From NCBI RefSeq assembly GCF_007713685.1, contig NZ_VMRJ01000003.1:124001-188000 (forward strand): DNA of 64,000 bases, given 5' to 3'. The stretch is from Hymenobacter setariae. Lineage in GTDB: Bacteria > Bacteroidota > Bacteroidia > Cytophagales > Hymenobacteraceae. The notes under the pieces are model-generated. The model saw only the letters and a program-made list of their open reading frames with translations. It was not told the origin of the DNA and did no database searches. The position numbers and the translations under genes were made by a program. Each line of letters opens with the position of its first letter. The first letter of the stretch is position 1. Shown in pieces: positions 1 through 10,024 of the stretch.

Positions 1-260
1 TTAAGTCCGGTGCCCAATCCTATCTCTAGAATGCATACCGGCCCCTCATCTGGCTGCCCTAGGCCCGCAGCAAGTAAGGGCTGCAAGCCAGCTGCGATGA
101 ACACGTGGCGCGACTCCTGCGCCGCACCGTGGTGCGAGTGGTAGTGCTCATTGAGCGCCGGTACGTAGAGGGTAGGCGAACCGTCGGCCGTGGTGCGGAC
201 CTCTATTTTTGGGGCCTCGGCGGGCTGCTCCTGATTGGTTGCTGACTGATAATCGCTCAC
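1..260 (-). CDS. mnmD: MnmD-type tRNA methyltransferase, N-terminal part (cut by window edge)
   Basis: Only the first 86 codons are inside the window; the gene runs off the left edge. The translation contains YVPALNEHYHSHHGA followed by a run ending VCILEIGLGTGL. This matches the N-terminal signature and the SAM-binding glycine motif of the MnmD family, which methylates the aminomethyl group of the wobble uridine in some tRNAs. I infer a GTG start at 258-260 because it is the only start-like codon upstream of the conserved EVRTTADG block. The start lies 14 bp from that of the divergent thioesterase gene. The family call is fairly firm; the start is inferred. Confidence 0.8.
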   Translation of the reverse strand, partial: MSDYQSATNQEQPAEAPKIEVRTTADGSPTLYVPALNEHYHSHHGAAQESRHVFIAAGLQPLLAAGLGQPDEGPVCILEIGLGTGL

Positions 261-274
261 TGATACCTGAAAAT

Positions 275-709
275 ATGGCCCGCGTAAAAATAGCTTTGCC
301 CAGCACGTTTCTTTTTGCCACGCAGCTGCCGGTGCGCATCACCGACCTCAACTACGGCGCGCACCTCGGCAACGATGCCCTGCTGAGCATCCTGCATGAG
401 GCGCGGGTGCAGCTGCTGGCCCACCTAGGCACGGCCGAAGTTGACCACGCCACCAAGCTCGGCTTCATCATGGCCGATGTGGCCGTTGAATACAAAGCTG
501 AGGCCTTTTACGGCGACGTGCTGCACATCGACATTGGTGCTGCCGACCTTAGCAAATACGGCTTCGACCTAGTGTACTTGGTCAAAAACCAAACCGGCCG
601 CGAGGTCGCCCGCGCCAAAACGGGCATGCTCTGCTTTGACTACAACACCCGTAAGCTGCGCGCCCTCTCCGCTGAGCTGGCCGCCCAAGTAGCCCCATCG
701 CAGCCGTGA
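275..709 (+). CDS. Hotdog-fold acyl-CoA thioesterase (4HBT type)
   Basis: A 144-residue protein of the 4-hydroxybenzoyl-CoA thioesterase superfamily, predicted to hydrolyse acyl-CoA in the cytoplasm; the substrate cannot be read from sequence. The N-terminal block RITDLNYGAHLGND carries the Asp-plus-Gly/His pattern of the family's active-site helix, and KYGFDLVYLV fits the central beta sheet. I start at ATG 275 rather than further upstream because upstream codons overlap mnmD and do not look like thioesterase. The stop overlaps the next gene's GTG start by 4 bases (GTGA), which suggests translational coupling. Confidence 0.8.
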   Translation: MARVKIALPSTFLFATQLPVRITDLNYGAHLGNDALLSILHEARVQLLAHLGTAEVDHATKLGFIMADVAVEYKAEAFYGDVLHIDIGAADLSKYGFDLVYLVKNQTGREVARAKTGMLCFDYNTRKLRALSAELAAQVAPSQP

Positions 710-1320
710 GCACGCCGTTTCAGCTAGTGCTGCTCAGCGCCCCCACCGCCCAGCCCGACGAGCCGCGTATTCTTACCGAACTGTTAGCGCAGGGCCTAGG
801 GCGCCTGCACCTGCGCAAACCCGACTGGACCGCCGCTCAGCTCGAAGCGCTTATTCAAGCGTTGCCGTCGCAGGTTTATCCGCGCCTCGTGCTGCATGGC
901 CATCCGCAGTTGGTGCAGCAGTATCGGCTGGGCGGGCTGCACCTCACGGGGAGCCAGCGCGCCGCCGCTCAGCGGCGCCCACGGCTGCTACCCGGCCAAA
1001 CGCTTTCGACGTCCTTCCATTCGCTAGCCAAAATCAACCAGCACCGGCGGCGCTACAACTACGTATTTCTAAGCCCCATCTTCAATAGCCTCAGCAAGGT
1101 GGGATACGCCGGTAATTTCGACCTAGGAGAACTGCGGCGCTTCTTCCATGCCCAAGCGGCCCGGCCCGGCTACCACCCGCCAGTGCTGGCCCTAGGTGGC
1201 ATCGAGGCGCACAACATTAGCTTGGTGCAGCAAGTAGGCTTTGCGGGTGCGGCCGTGCTCGGGGCCGTGTGGCAAAGTGCTGACCCAGTGGCTGCGTTCC
1301 TAGCCTTGCGCGGCAGCTAG
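706..1320 (+). CDS. ThiE/TenI-family TIM-barrel protein, non-canonical
   Basis: A 204-residue member of the thiamine-phosphate synthase/TenI family. Recognisable blocks are LHLRKP, GGLHLT, YVFLSPIFNS, ALGGI and AAVLGAVW, in the order of the ThiE barrel. It differs from the canonical ThiE at 4470-5102: the QLRLKD block becomes LHLRKP, and the Asn-Asp of the metal-binding block (LNDNP there) is replaced by LHGHP. It may therefore be a TenI-like thiazole tautomerase or a diverged synthase. It starts at GTG 706 inside the stop of the thioesterase gene and is not in the riboswitch-controlled thi operon. Confidence 0.7.
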   Translation: MSTPFQLVLLSAPTAQPDEPRILTELLAQGLGRLHLRKPDWTAAQLEALIQALPSQVYPRLVLHGHPQLVQQYRLGGLHLTGSQRAAAQRRPRLLPGQTLSTSFHSLAKINQHRRRYNYVFLSPIFNSLSKVGYAGNFDLGELRRFFHAQAARPGYHPPVLALGGIEAHNISLVQQVGFAGAAVLGAVWQSADPVAAFLALRGS

Positions 1321-1488
1321 CGCGGCCCTGAAAGGCACTGGCTATAGTGTAGTTACGACTGCTAAGCCGGCCGTGAAAACTTCCTGTTAAGACCATCTGC
1401 CCGCCGTTCCCGTATCAGGGGGTGGCCGCTTTAGCACCGGCGTGTTAACTGATAAATAGTTAACTACTACTTTATTTAACTCTTCTCA

Positions 1489-2502
1489 ATGCGATACGGC
1501 ATGTGTTTCGATGGCAGCGTGGTGCGCGGCCGGGGCGACGATGGGCGCCTCCTGCACTTCTCCAATACCCGCGCCACGGGCCATGTCGAGCACGCGGAGT
1601 TTCATTACCGCCGAGCGCGCCAAATGGGCCTCACGCTCTTTCGCGATACCGTACTTTGGGATGAAGCCCGGCGTGGCCCCGACTACGCCTGGCTCAACCG
1701 ATTGCAAGCGCTCAGCCAGGGGCAGATTGAGTTGGTGCTCAATCACTACGCATTGCCCGAGTGGCTAGACGAGGCCAGCTTTTGGGGCGAAGGCGCCGCC
1801 GCTGCCATGTATGAGCTGAGCTACCAAGTGGCACGGCGCTACGCAGGTGCGTTTCGCAGCTACAACCTAGGCGCCGAGCTGGGCATCTGGACCGATTGGA
1901 TTGCGGCGCCCAACAACCGGCAGTGGCCCTTCGGCAATCGCTCGTGGTGGGAGGTGTACCGCCAAACCAGCGCCATCACCATTGCTATCGCCAAGGGCCT
2001 CAAGGCCGGCGACCCCACCTGCCGCACCTCCATGAGCGAGCCCTGGGGCTGGAACCCGAACGTGCCCTGGGCCGACCAAGCCCGCCCCTTTGCTACCATC
2101 CTAGGCCAGCCCGATGAGGTGGCCGTGGCGCACGACTGCTTTACCTGGCAGCAGGGCCACGCCGGCCTGCTCGATATTGTAGGACTCAATATTTACTTCG
2201 AAAACGACCTCGCCGGTATGCTGGCGGCGGCCCGTCGGCTCTTTCCCAGCCAGCGCGTGGTAGTGGCCGAAACCGGCAACCTGCTTCGCCCCGACTGCCA
2301 CCCCGCGGCCCTGTGGTGGGCCAAGTTTGAAGCCCTAGGCGAACCCGACCTAGACGTAAGTTGGAGCCCCGGCCTCACCATGCTCACCCACGAACTCGGT
2401 GAACGCATGGCCGGCAACCTGCTAAGCGAGGACGGCACTATACACTGGTGTCGCCCCGATTTGGTGCCTAGCTCCCGGCAGCCTGCCCCAGTGCTGGGCT
2501 AG
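1489..2502 (+). CDS. Glycoside hydrolase-like TIM-barrel protein
   Basis: A 337-residue protein that looks like a clan GH-A (beta/alpha)8 barrel. Around residues 50-90 GLTLFRDTVLWDEA, a Tyr-x-Trp and LVLNHYALPEWL resemble the GH1/GH5 pattern in which the early strands carry Arg and His. Later YNLGAELG (near residue 130) and VVVAETGN (near residue 260) offer glutamates in positions expected for acid/base and nucleophile. The classical Asn-Glu-Pro is absent. No signal peptide is seen, so it is probably cytoplasmic. Substrate is unknown. The start is preceded by an AT-rich stretch. Confidence 0.5.
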   Translation: MRYGMCFDGSVVRGRGDDGRLLHFSNTRATGHVEHAEFHYRRARQMGLTLFRDTVLWDEARRGPDYAWLNRLQALSQGQIELVLNHYALPEWLDEASFWGEGAAAAMYELSYQVARRYAGAFRSYNLGAELGIWTDWIAAPNNRQWPFGNRSWWEVYRQTSAITIAIAKGLKAGDPTCRTSMSEPWGWNPNVPWADQARPFATILGQPDEVAVAHDCFTWQQGHAGLLDIVGLNIYFENDLAGMLAAARRLFPSQRVVVAETGNLLRPDCHPAALWWAKFEALGEPDLDVSWSPGLTMLTHELGERMAGNLLSEDGTIHWCRPDLVPSSRQPAPVLG

Positions 2503-2510
2503 CCGTTGCC

Positions 2511-3620
2511 TCAGGCCAGGGCGGCGTCCCAGTCCTTCCACACCGGCTCGTAGCCCTGGCGGCGCAGCATGGCCGCGATGTCGGCGGGGCTGCGCTCGTC
2601 CGAAATCTCGAATTGCTCTAGCGATTCCGGCGCCACGGCGTACCCCCCCGGATTGGTCTTCGAGCCCGCGCTAATACTCGTGATACCTAGCTTGATAACC
2701 TGGTCGCGGAAACTCGGCGTTTCGCGGGTTGAAATCGACAACTCTACTTCTTCATTCAGTAGACGGTAGGCGCAAATGAGCTGAACCAGTTCGCGGTCGC
2801 TCATTTCTACCTTAGGTTGAAGCAGGCCCTCGGCCGGCCGCAGGCGCGGAAAGGAGAGGCTGTACTTTGTCTGCCAATAGGTTTTCTCCAAATAGTCGAG
2901 GTGCAGTGCGGTGTAGAAGCAGTCGGTGCGCCAGTCTTCGAGCCCGATGAGCACACCTAGGCCCATCTTGTGGATGCCGGCCCGACCTAGGCGGTCAGGC
3001 GTGTCGAGGCGGTAGTGAAAGTTTGACTTCTTGCCCTTGGGGTGGTGCTTTTTGTAGTCGTCCTGGTGATAGGTTTCTTGGTACACCAGCACCGTATTCA
3101 GCCCTTCGGGAATGAGGCGCTCGTAATCGACTTGGTCGAGCGGCTGCACCTCCATCGAGAGGTGCGCGAAGTGTGGGCGCAGTGTTTTCAGCGCCTTTTC
3201 CAGGTAATCGACCCCTACGGTTTGGTTGGCCTCGCCGGTCACAAGTAGCACGTGGTCGTAGCCCCAGCCCTTGAGTACGGCGGCCTCGGCCATCATTTCC
3301 ACACTGCTGAGCGTGCGGCGCTTCAGCTTATTATCAAGGCTAAAGCCGCAGTATGTGCAAATATTCTGGCATTCATTACTCAGGTAAAGCGGCACATACA
3401 ACTGCATGGTATTGCCAAAGCGGTTGCGCGTGAGGCGGTGGCTGAGCTGTGCCATCTGCTCCAAATAAGGCGCAGCGGCCGGCGAAATGAGCGCCTTAAA
3501 ATCGTCGAGCGTGCGGCGCGGCGCTGCTAGGGCGCGTTCCACATCGGCCGGCGTTTTGGCATAGATGCTGGCCTGCACAGCGTCCCACGGGTGGGCTTCA
3601 AAAACGGGGCGGAAGCTCAT
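2511..3620 (-). CDS. thiH: 2-iminoacetate synthase ThiH (radical SAM tyrosine lyase)
   Basis: A 369-residue protein, the usual ThiH length. It cleaves tyrosine with a 5'-deoxyadenosyl radical to give dehydroglycine (2-iminoacetate) for the thiazole ring. The CxxxCxxC cluster motif lies at Cys84, Cys88 and Cys91 (NECQNICTYCGF). Other ThiH blocks, such as VLVYQETYH and PRLRPAEG, are present. It is the last gene of the thi operon and follows thiG after 76 bp that hold a hairpin repeat. Having ThiH rather than the oxygen-dependent glycine oxidase ThiO implies an oxygen-sensitive step. Confidence 0.95.
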   Translation of the reverse strand: MSFRPVFEAHPWDAVQASIYAKTPADVERALAAPRRTLDDFKALISPAAAPYLEQMAQLSHRLTRNRFGNTMQLYVPLYLSNECQNICTYCGFSLDNKLKRRTLSSVEMMAEAAVLKGWGYDHVLLVTGEANQTVGVDYLEKALKTLRPHFAHLSMEVQPLDQVDYERLIPEGLNTVLVYQETYHQDDYKKHHPKGKKSNFHYRLDTPDRLGRAGIHKMGLGVLIGLEDWRTDCFYTALHLDYLEKTYWQTKYSLSFPRLRPAEGLLQPKVEMSDRELVQLICAYRLLNEEVELSISTRETPSFRDQVIKLGITSISAGSKTNPGGYAVAPESLEQFEISDERSPADIAAMLRRQGYEPVWKDWDAALA

Positions 3621-3641
3621 TTTGGTGCTTAGTGATTTTCC

Positions 3642-3690
3642 TGAAAACGGTCGTCATGCAGCGCGCAGCGAAGCATGACGACCGTTTTCA
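3642..3690. repeat. Intergenic inverted repeat, family A copy 1
   Basis: Perfect 18-bp arms (3642-3659 and 3673-3690) flank a 13-base loop between thiG and thiH. The core GTCATGC...GCATGAC and the GCAGCGAAGCATGAC string match five other intergenic copies in the window. It lies inside the thi operon and would form a strong hairpin in the mRNA. Confidence 0.8.
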
Positions 3691-3696
3691 GATGCT

Positions 3697-4473
3697 TTAC
3701 ATATCCAAAAACGCCGTGAGCGGCGAACTCGCCACAGCCTCTAGCATCGGCGCCGCCAGCCGCGCCTCGTAGGCCATGCGCCCGGCCTCCACGGCCAGCC
3801 GGAAAGCGTAGGCCATCGCCACCGGCTGCCCGGCCACGGCAATGGCCGTGTTCACGAGCACTGCATCGGCCCCTAGTTCGAGGGCAGCAGCGGCGTGCGA
3901 AGGCGCCCCTAGGCCAGCATCTACTATTACCGGCACTTTGCTTTGGCCGATAATGATTTCCAGAAACTCCTTGGTCAGCAAGCCTTTGTTCGAGCCGATG
4001 GGCGACCCTAAGGGCATCACGGCGGCCACGCCTACTTCTTCGAGACGCTTGCACAGCACAGGGTCGGCATGGATGTAGGGCAGCACTACAAAGCCTAGCT
4101 TCACTAACTCCTCGGCCGCCCGCAGCGTCTCGACGGGGTCGGGCAGCAGGTACTTGGGGTCGGGGTGAATTTCGAGCTTGAGCCAGTTAGTTTCCAGCGC
4201 CTCGCGGGCGAGTTGGGCGGCAAACACGGCTTCCTTGGCCGTGCGCACGCCCGAGGTATTAGGCAGCAGCTGGAACTGCGGGTGCCCTAGGTGCCGCAAA
4301 ATGTCGTCGTGGGCGTCGGCCACGTCCACGCGCTTAAGGGCCACCGTCACCAACTCCGAGCCGGAGGCTAGCAGCGCCTCTTCCATGAGTGCCGACGAGC
4401 TGAACTTGCCCGTGCCCGTGAACAGGCGCGAGGTGAACGTGCGGTCGGCAATTACCAGGGGTTGCGTTTTCAT
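3697..4473 (-). CDS. thiG: Thiazole synthase ThiG
   Basis: A 258-residue TIM-barrel enzyme that builds thiazole phosphate from deoxyxylulose 5-phosphate, dehydroglycine and the ThiS thiocarboxylate. The Schiff-base lysine is Lys99 in [26 protein letters not shown] and [13 protein letters not shown] are family signatures for the phosphate-binding loops. The first codon overlaps the thiE stop as ATGA (4470-4473), so translation is probably coupled. Length is normal. Confidence 0.96.
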   Translation of the reverse strand: MKTQPLVIADRTFTSRLFTGTGKFSSSALMEEALLASGSELVTVALKRVDVADAHDDILRHLGHPQFQLLPNTSGVRTAKEAVFAAQLAREALETNWLKLEIHPDPKYLLPDPVETLRAAEELVKLGFVVLPYIHADPVLCKRLEEVGVAAVMPLGSPIGSNKGLLTKEFLEIIIGQSKVPVIVDAGLGAPSHAAAALELGADAVLVNTAIAVAGQPVAMAYAFRLAVEAGRMAYEARLAAPMLEAVASSPLTAFLDM

Positions 4474-5102
4474 GATACTCGGTGCTCAGTGCTAGCGGAA
4501 ACGCTGCTAATAAAATCATTGATAGCTCTCGCTATGGGGTAAGCTTTTGTGATAGCACTTGCTACAGCCACCCCATGTAATCCTAAGTCGAGTAGCGGGC
4601 CCACATCGTTTAAAGTGATGCCCCCGATGCCAATGAGGGGAATGTTGATAGTGGTTGCGCGACACTGTGCCAGCAAGTCTTCGTAGCCCATTAGGCCTAG
4701 CACTGGGCTCAGATTTTGCTTGGTGGTAGTAAAGCGAAATGGCCCTAGCCCGATGTAATCGACACCAGCGGCGGCTAGGTGCTCAATGTCGGCGAACGTA
4801 TTGGCCGTGCCGCCGATAATAAACCCAGGCCCTAATAGGGCGCGGGCTTCGGCTGGAGGCATATCCTGCTTGCCGAGGTGCACGCCATTTGCCCCGATTT
4901 CTTGCGCCAAATGCGGATTGTCGTTGAGGATGAACGTGGCATTGTAGTCGCGGCATATCGCCTGCGTTACCAGCGCGGCCTTTTTCCAGTCCTCATAAGG
5001 CGTGTCTTTGAGGCGCAGCTGTATCCAATCCAGCCCGCGCTCTGCTGCGAGTTTGGCGTGGGAAGGCGACGTAACGAGATACTGTAGCCTGCTGATTTTC
5101 AT
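4470..5102 (-). CDS. thiE: Thiamine-phosphate synthase ThiE
   Basis: A 210-residue canonical ThiE. It joins HMP pyrophosphate and thiazole phosphate to make thiamine phosphate. The active-site blocks are [42 protein letters not shown] and IGIGGI. It overlaps thiD upstream (ATGA at 5099-5102) and thiG downstream (ATGA at 4470-4473), so thiD, thiE and thiG form a tight translational unit. Unlike the ThiE-like gene at 706-1320, all expected substrate-binding motifs are present. Confidence 0.96.
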   Translation of the reverse strand: MKISRLQYLVTSPSHAKLAAERGLDWIQLRLKDTPYEDWKKAALVTQAICRDYNATFILNDNPHLAQEIGANGVHLGKQDMPPAEARALLGPGFIIGGTANTFADIEHLAAAGVDYIGLGPFRFTTTKQNLSPVLGLMGYEDLLAQCRATTINIPLIGIGGITLNDVGPLLDLGLHGVAVASAITKAYPIARAINDFISSVSASTEHRVS

Positions 5103-5854
5103 AATAAAGTGGAAATAAAATGATAGCCTAGCAACGTGGTGTTGCTGCCTAAAAAAGCGGCCGTGTAGGCTTTGCCGCTTTGGCAGGCAGTGGCTAAGTC
5201 GTCACCTAGGGCGAGCCGCGCCAGCACAGCCGAGGAGAGCACGCAGCCGCTGCCGTGCTTCTCGCCGTGCGGCAGGCGGGGTGCGCTAAGGGTGTGCCGC
5301 TCGCCACCCAGCAAGAGCAAGTCGGTAGCCTCAGGGCCATCGGCGTGGCCACCTTTCAGCAGCACCGCGCACCAGGCGGCCAGCGCTTCGGCCGCCGCTT
5401 CGGGGCTAGCAGCCGGAAGGAGCCGCAGCGCCTCGGGCCGATTGGGGGTAATAAGCGCCAACTCGCGGCAGATGGTTTGGAGCAGCTCGGCATCGGGCTG
5501 GGCGTGAAATTCGTAGCCGGCTGTGGCTTTCAGTACGGGGTCCCAAACGATGCGTACGGCTGGATTTTGGGCTTTCAACCAGCTGATTAGCTTTAGTAAA
5601 AGGGGTAGGCTTTCAATAAGGCCCACCTTGATAAAATCAACCCGAAACCGCGCCAGCAAAACCTGAATCTGGTCCTGGATGTCGGCCAGCGGCACCCAGC
5701 TCACGCGGTCGAAGCGCACGTCGTTTTGCACGGTGAGGGCGGTGCAGGCACCCAGGCCATACACCCCGCTGGCTTCCAGCGTTTTCACGTCGGCCAGCAC
5801 GCCGGCCCCAGCGCTAGGGTCGAAGCCGGCAATGGTGAGGGCGTAGGGGCGCAT
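5099..5854 (-). CDS. thiD: HMP/HMP-phosphate kinase ThiD
   Basis: A 251-residue ribokinase-fold enzyme that phosphorylates hydroxymethylpyrimidine twice. The N-terminal block TIAGFDPSAGAGV binds substrate. HGSGC, with Cys204, is the anion-hole/catalytic motif near the C-terminus. LLKGGHADG is a further family block. I start at MRPYALTIAG. The open frame continues 17 codons upstream, but those codons lie in the 5879-5964 repeat and spell residues the family lacks. The stop overlaps the thiE start by 4 bases. Confidence 0.95.
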   Translation of the reverse strand: MRPYALTIAGFDPSAGAGVLADVKTLEASGVYGLGACTALTVQNDVRFDRVSWVPLADIQDQIQVLLARFRVDFIKVGLIESLPLLLKLISWLKAQNPAVRIVWDPVLKATAGYEFHAQPDAELLQTICRELALITPNRPEALRLLPAASPEAAAEALAAWCAVLLKGGHADGPEATDLLLLGGERHTLSAPRLPHGEKHGSGCVLSSAVLARLALGDDLATACQSGKAYTAAFLGSNTTLLGYHFISTLL

Positions 5855-5878
5855 AGGGTTCAAAGAGTTGTCCTCCAC

Positions 5879-5964
5879 GTCTGTCATGCTGAGCCTGCGA
5901 AGCATCTTCTCACGTTGAGATTACCTAGCGTGATAAGATGCTTCGCAGGCTCAGCATGACAGAC
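5879..5964. repeat. Intergenic inverted repeat, family A copy 2
   Basis: Two perfect 30-base arms (5879-5908 and 5935-5964) surround a 26-base loop in the gap between thiC and thiD. The arm contains TGTCATGCTGAGC and GCGAAGCATCTT, shared with the other family A copies. It is the longest perfect copy. It falls within the thi operon, so a transcript crossing it would fold into a very stable stem. Confidence 0.85.
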
Positions 5965-5982
5965 GGGAAACGGAGTGACTTT

Positions 5983-7896
<1,914 letters not shown>

Positions 7897-8100
7897 CTAG
7901 CCCCCCTGGGTAGCGCGGATAAGCAGAATGCGGTCGTGGGGCTGCACGGCGTGGGTGGCCCAGTCGGCGCGGGGCACCACCGTGTCATTGATGGCCACGG
8001 CAAGGCCGCGCGTTTGAGCCTGACCTAGGGCCGCCAGCAAGTCGGCGAGCGGCTGGTTTTCAGCGGCTTCGTGAGTTGAATTGTTTACGTAGCAGACCAT
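7897..8100 (-). CDS. thiS: Sulfur carrier protein ThiS
   Basis: A 67-residue ubiquitin-like sulfur carrier ending in Gly-Gly (RATQGG), the site that is adenylated and converted to a thiocarboxylate for thiazole formation. VAINDTVVPRADW and DRILLIRATQGG fit the ThiS beta-grasp fold. I use ATG 8098-8100 (MVCYVNNS). The frame is open further upstream, but those codons fall in the riboswitch leader. It is the first gene after the riboswitch. ThiF, which activates ThiS, is not in this window, so that step must be supplied from elsewhere. Confidence 0.9.
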   Translation of the reverse strand: MVCYVNNSTHEAAENQPLADLLAALGQAQTRGLAVAINDTVVPRADWATHAVQPHDRILLIRATQGG

Positions 8101-8189
8101 GCAACTAGGAATTAGTTGGGACATAGGAAGCCGTAAGCAATAGGCGGTGCCGGCCACGGCGTGCCCCACAAGGCAGCCGCGTAGCGGAC

Positions 8190-8280
8190 CAGTACTTTTC
8201 CCTTCGCCAGCATTACCTGGTTCAGGTTCGGAGGGTATCGTCTCAGCCTTGCCGTAGCAAAGCACCCCTAAAGTTTACGG
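8190..8280 (-). promoter_or_regulatory. TPP riboswitch (THI element)
   Basis: Read on the minus strand, this leader has the conserved TPP aptamer segments in order: AGGGGTGC, GGCTGAGA, TACCC, GAACCTGAACCAGG and TAATGCTGGCGAAGGGA. These are the core of the thiamin pyrophosphate aptamer. It lies about 90-180 bases before thiS and so controls the whole thiS-C-D-E-G-H operon. The edges are approximate because the P1 stem was placed by eye. Confidence 0.93.
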
Positions 8281-8432
8281 GGCGAAGGTAGGCGGAGAAA
8301 ACTGTGTGTTGGCTGAATCGAGCCACTTTTGCCGAAATTTTATTGCCAAAATCCGCATGGTGGCTGCTTTGACTTAGTAGACAATAAGCCGCGGTTGTGC
8401 AAAATCAGTCCAACAGGCATCCATTGAGTAAG

Positions 8433-8876
8433 ATGCTTAACAATGCAATTATGCAATACTCGGTAATTTGGCTGATGTGCTTACTTTTTTTGGTTAATAG
8501 CTATTCAGCTTCAGCCCAATCGAACACAACGCAGCTTATCTGTTATTTCGAACCGTTGCCGGAACTGGTATAAAATGGCAAGCAGCTAAATGTTGTTGAG
8601 GCTATTCAAAAGCGCCTTGTTTACCCATCTCAGGCTGTGAGGGAGCGAGCAGAAGGTAGGGTGTTTATTAAATTCACTATTGCCATAACTGGCTTAATCC
8701 AGGATGCAGAGGTCATTAAAGGATTTCGGCCTGACTGTGATGCCACTGCCTTGCAAGCGGTACAGAAGTTGCCGAAATTCAGACCAGTTAGTCGCGCAGG
8801 AAAGCCCGTTGCAAGCAGCCTTACGATGCCAGTTAAGTTCACTTTGCCTATTACTCCGCCTAAAATAGCGAAATAG
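8433..8876 (+). pseudogene. TonB C-terminal-domain protein interrupted by an in-frame stop
   Basis: Reading from ATG 8433 gives a signal peptide (YSVIWLMCLLFL, then SASAQS) and continues to FEPLPELV, where TAA at 8571-8573 stops it. The same frame then continues without a break through NGKQLNVVEAIQKRLVYP and EGRVFIKFTI to the stop at 8876. The downstream part is a clear TonB-C domain (ALQAVQKLPKFRP then VKFTLP). An intact relative would read FEPLPEL... straight into the NGK segment. The simplest reading is a nonsense mutation in a roughly 147-codon gene. The locus is visibly less GC-rich than its neighbours. Confidence 0.75.
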
Positions 8877-8921
8877 CTAATCGTCCTATTCTCAGTCGGA
8901 ACCCAACGCCTTGGCTATTTG

Positions 8922-8929
8922 TATCTTTG
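8922..8929 (+). promoter_or_regulatory. TATCTTTG -7 box of rlmN
   Basis: TATCTTTG matches the Bacteroidota -7 consensus TAnnTTTG. It ends only 4 bases before the rlmN ATG at 8934. With the usual start point 5-7 bases after the box, the transcript would begin at or next to the start codon, so the message may be leaderless. No clear -33 TTTG is seen at the expected distance. Confidence 0.55.
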
Positions 8930-8933
8930 TACT

Positions 8934-10007
8934 ATGTTACTCGAACTCGAATTAGCCCCCGCCAAGCGCGATATCCGCAAAGTTTCTCCCGACGACCTCA
9001 AGGCGTTTATGGTAGAACACGGCGAAAAGCCTTTCCGCGCCAAGCAAGTGACGGAGTGGCTGTGGAAGAACACAGCCGGCTCGTTCGAGGAAATGAATAA
9101 CATCTCGCTGAGCACCCGTGAGTTGCTGGCCAAGCACTTCGTCATTAATGGCGTGGCCGTGCAAAATCAGCAGCTCTCGAACGACGGCACTATCAAGTCG
9201 GCTTTCCGCCTGCACGATGGCAATATTGTGGAGGGCGTGCTCATCCCGCACGACACGCGCATGACGGCTTGCATCTCGTCGCAGGTGGGCTGCTCGCTCA
9301 CGTGTAAGTTTTGCGCTACCGGCTATATGGACCGTAAGCGCAACCTCGACGCGGCTGAGATATACGACCAGGTAGTGCGCATCCGGGAGCAGTGCGAGGC
9401 TCAATACGGCACGCCGCTCACTAACATCGTGTACATGGGTATGGGTGAGCCACTGCTCAACTACGCCAACGTGGTAGAAAGTGTGCGCCGCATCACGGCG
9501 CCCGACGGCCTCAATATGGCACCTAGGCGCATCACTATCAGCACTGCTGGCATCGCCAAGATGATAAAGAAGCTGGCTGATGATGATGTAAAAGCCAACC
9601 TCGCCCTGAGCCTGCACGCCCCCAACGACGCAAAGCGCAACGAGATTATGCCCATCAATGAGGCTAACTCACTGGCTGCCCTCAAAGAGGCGTTGCAGTA
9701 TTACCACCAGAAAACAGGCCGCAAAGTCACCTACGAATACATTGTATTCGAGAACTTTAACGATGGCCTCGAAGACGCTGCTGAATTGCATGCCATTGCC
9801 AAGTGGCTGCCCTGCAAGGTGAACCTCATCGAGTATAACCCCATCGAGAACGCGGCTTATCAGAACGCCGAAGCCGACAAAATCACGGCCTTCCACAAGT
9901 ACCTCGCCGACCGCGGCGTGCAAACTAACATCCGCCGCAGCCGGGGTAAGGACATCGACGCCGCCTGCGGCCAACTCGCTAATAAGGAGAAGGCCGAGGC
10001 AGCGTAG
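8934..10007 (+). CDS. rlmN: Dual-specificity RNA methyltransferase RlmN
   Basis: A 357-residue radical SAM enzyme that methylates C2 of A2503 in 23S rRNA and A37 in some tRNAs. The CxxxCxxC cluster motif is at Cys120, Cys124 and Cys127 (GCSLTCKFC). The acceptor cysteine lies near the C-terminus, Cys345 in DIDAACGQLA. VYMGMGEPLLNY and TISTAGI are family blocks. I choose ATG 8934 (MLLELELAP), not the upstream in-frame start, because the -7 promoter box overlaps the earlier codons. Confidence 0.96.
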   Translation: MLLELELAPAKRDIRKVSPDDLKAFMVEHGEKPFRAKQVTEWLWKNTAGSFEEMNNISLSTRELLAKHFVINGVAVQNQQLSNDGTIKSAFRLHDGNIVEGVLIPHDTRMTACISSQVGCSLTCKFCATGYMDRKRNLDAAEIYDQVVRIREQCEAQYGTPLTNIVYMGMGEPLLNYANVVESVRRITAPDGLNMAPRRITISTAGIAKMIKKLADDDVKANLALSLHAPNDAKRNEIMPINEANSLAALKEALQYYHQKTGRKVTYEYIVFENFNDGLEDAAELHAIAKWLPCKVNLIEYNPIENAAYQNAEADKITAFHKYLADRGVQTNIRRSRGKDIDAACGQLANKEKAEAA

Positions 10008-10024
10008 CAAAGGTGGCCAGACCG

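Noticed and set aside
3629..4054. Open frame on the minus strand inside thiG, rich in Arg and Gly
   Set aside because: It overlaps thiG in another frame, has low-complexity composition typical of GC-rich shadow frames, and runs through the repeat at 3642.
5855..5905. Longer start for thiD (MLRRLSMTDVED...)
   Set aside because: These 17 codons overlap the family A repeat, whose other arm reads the same MLRRLSMTD on the opposite strand, and the kinase family begins at the TIAGFDPSAG block. The extension is repeat sequence in an open frame.
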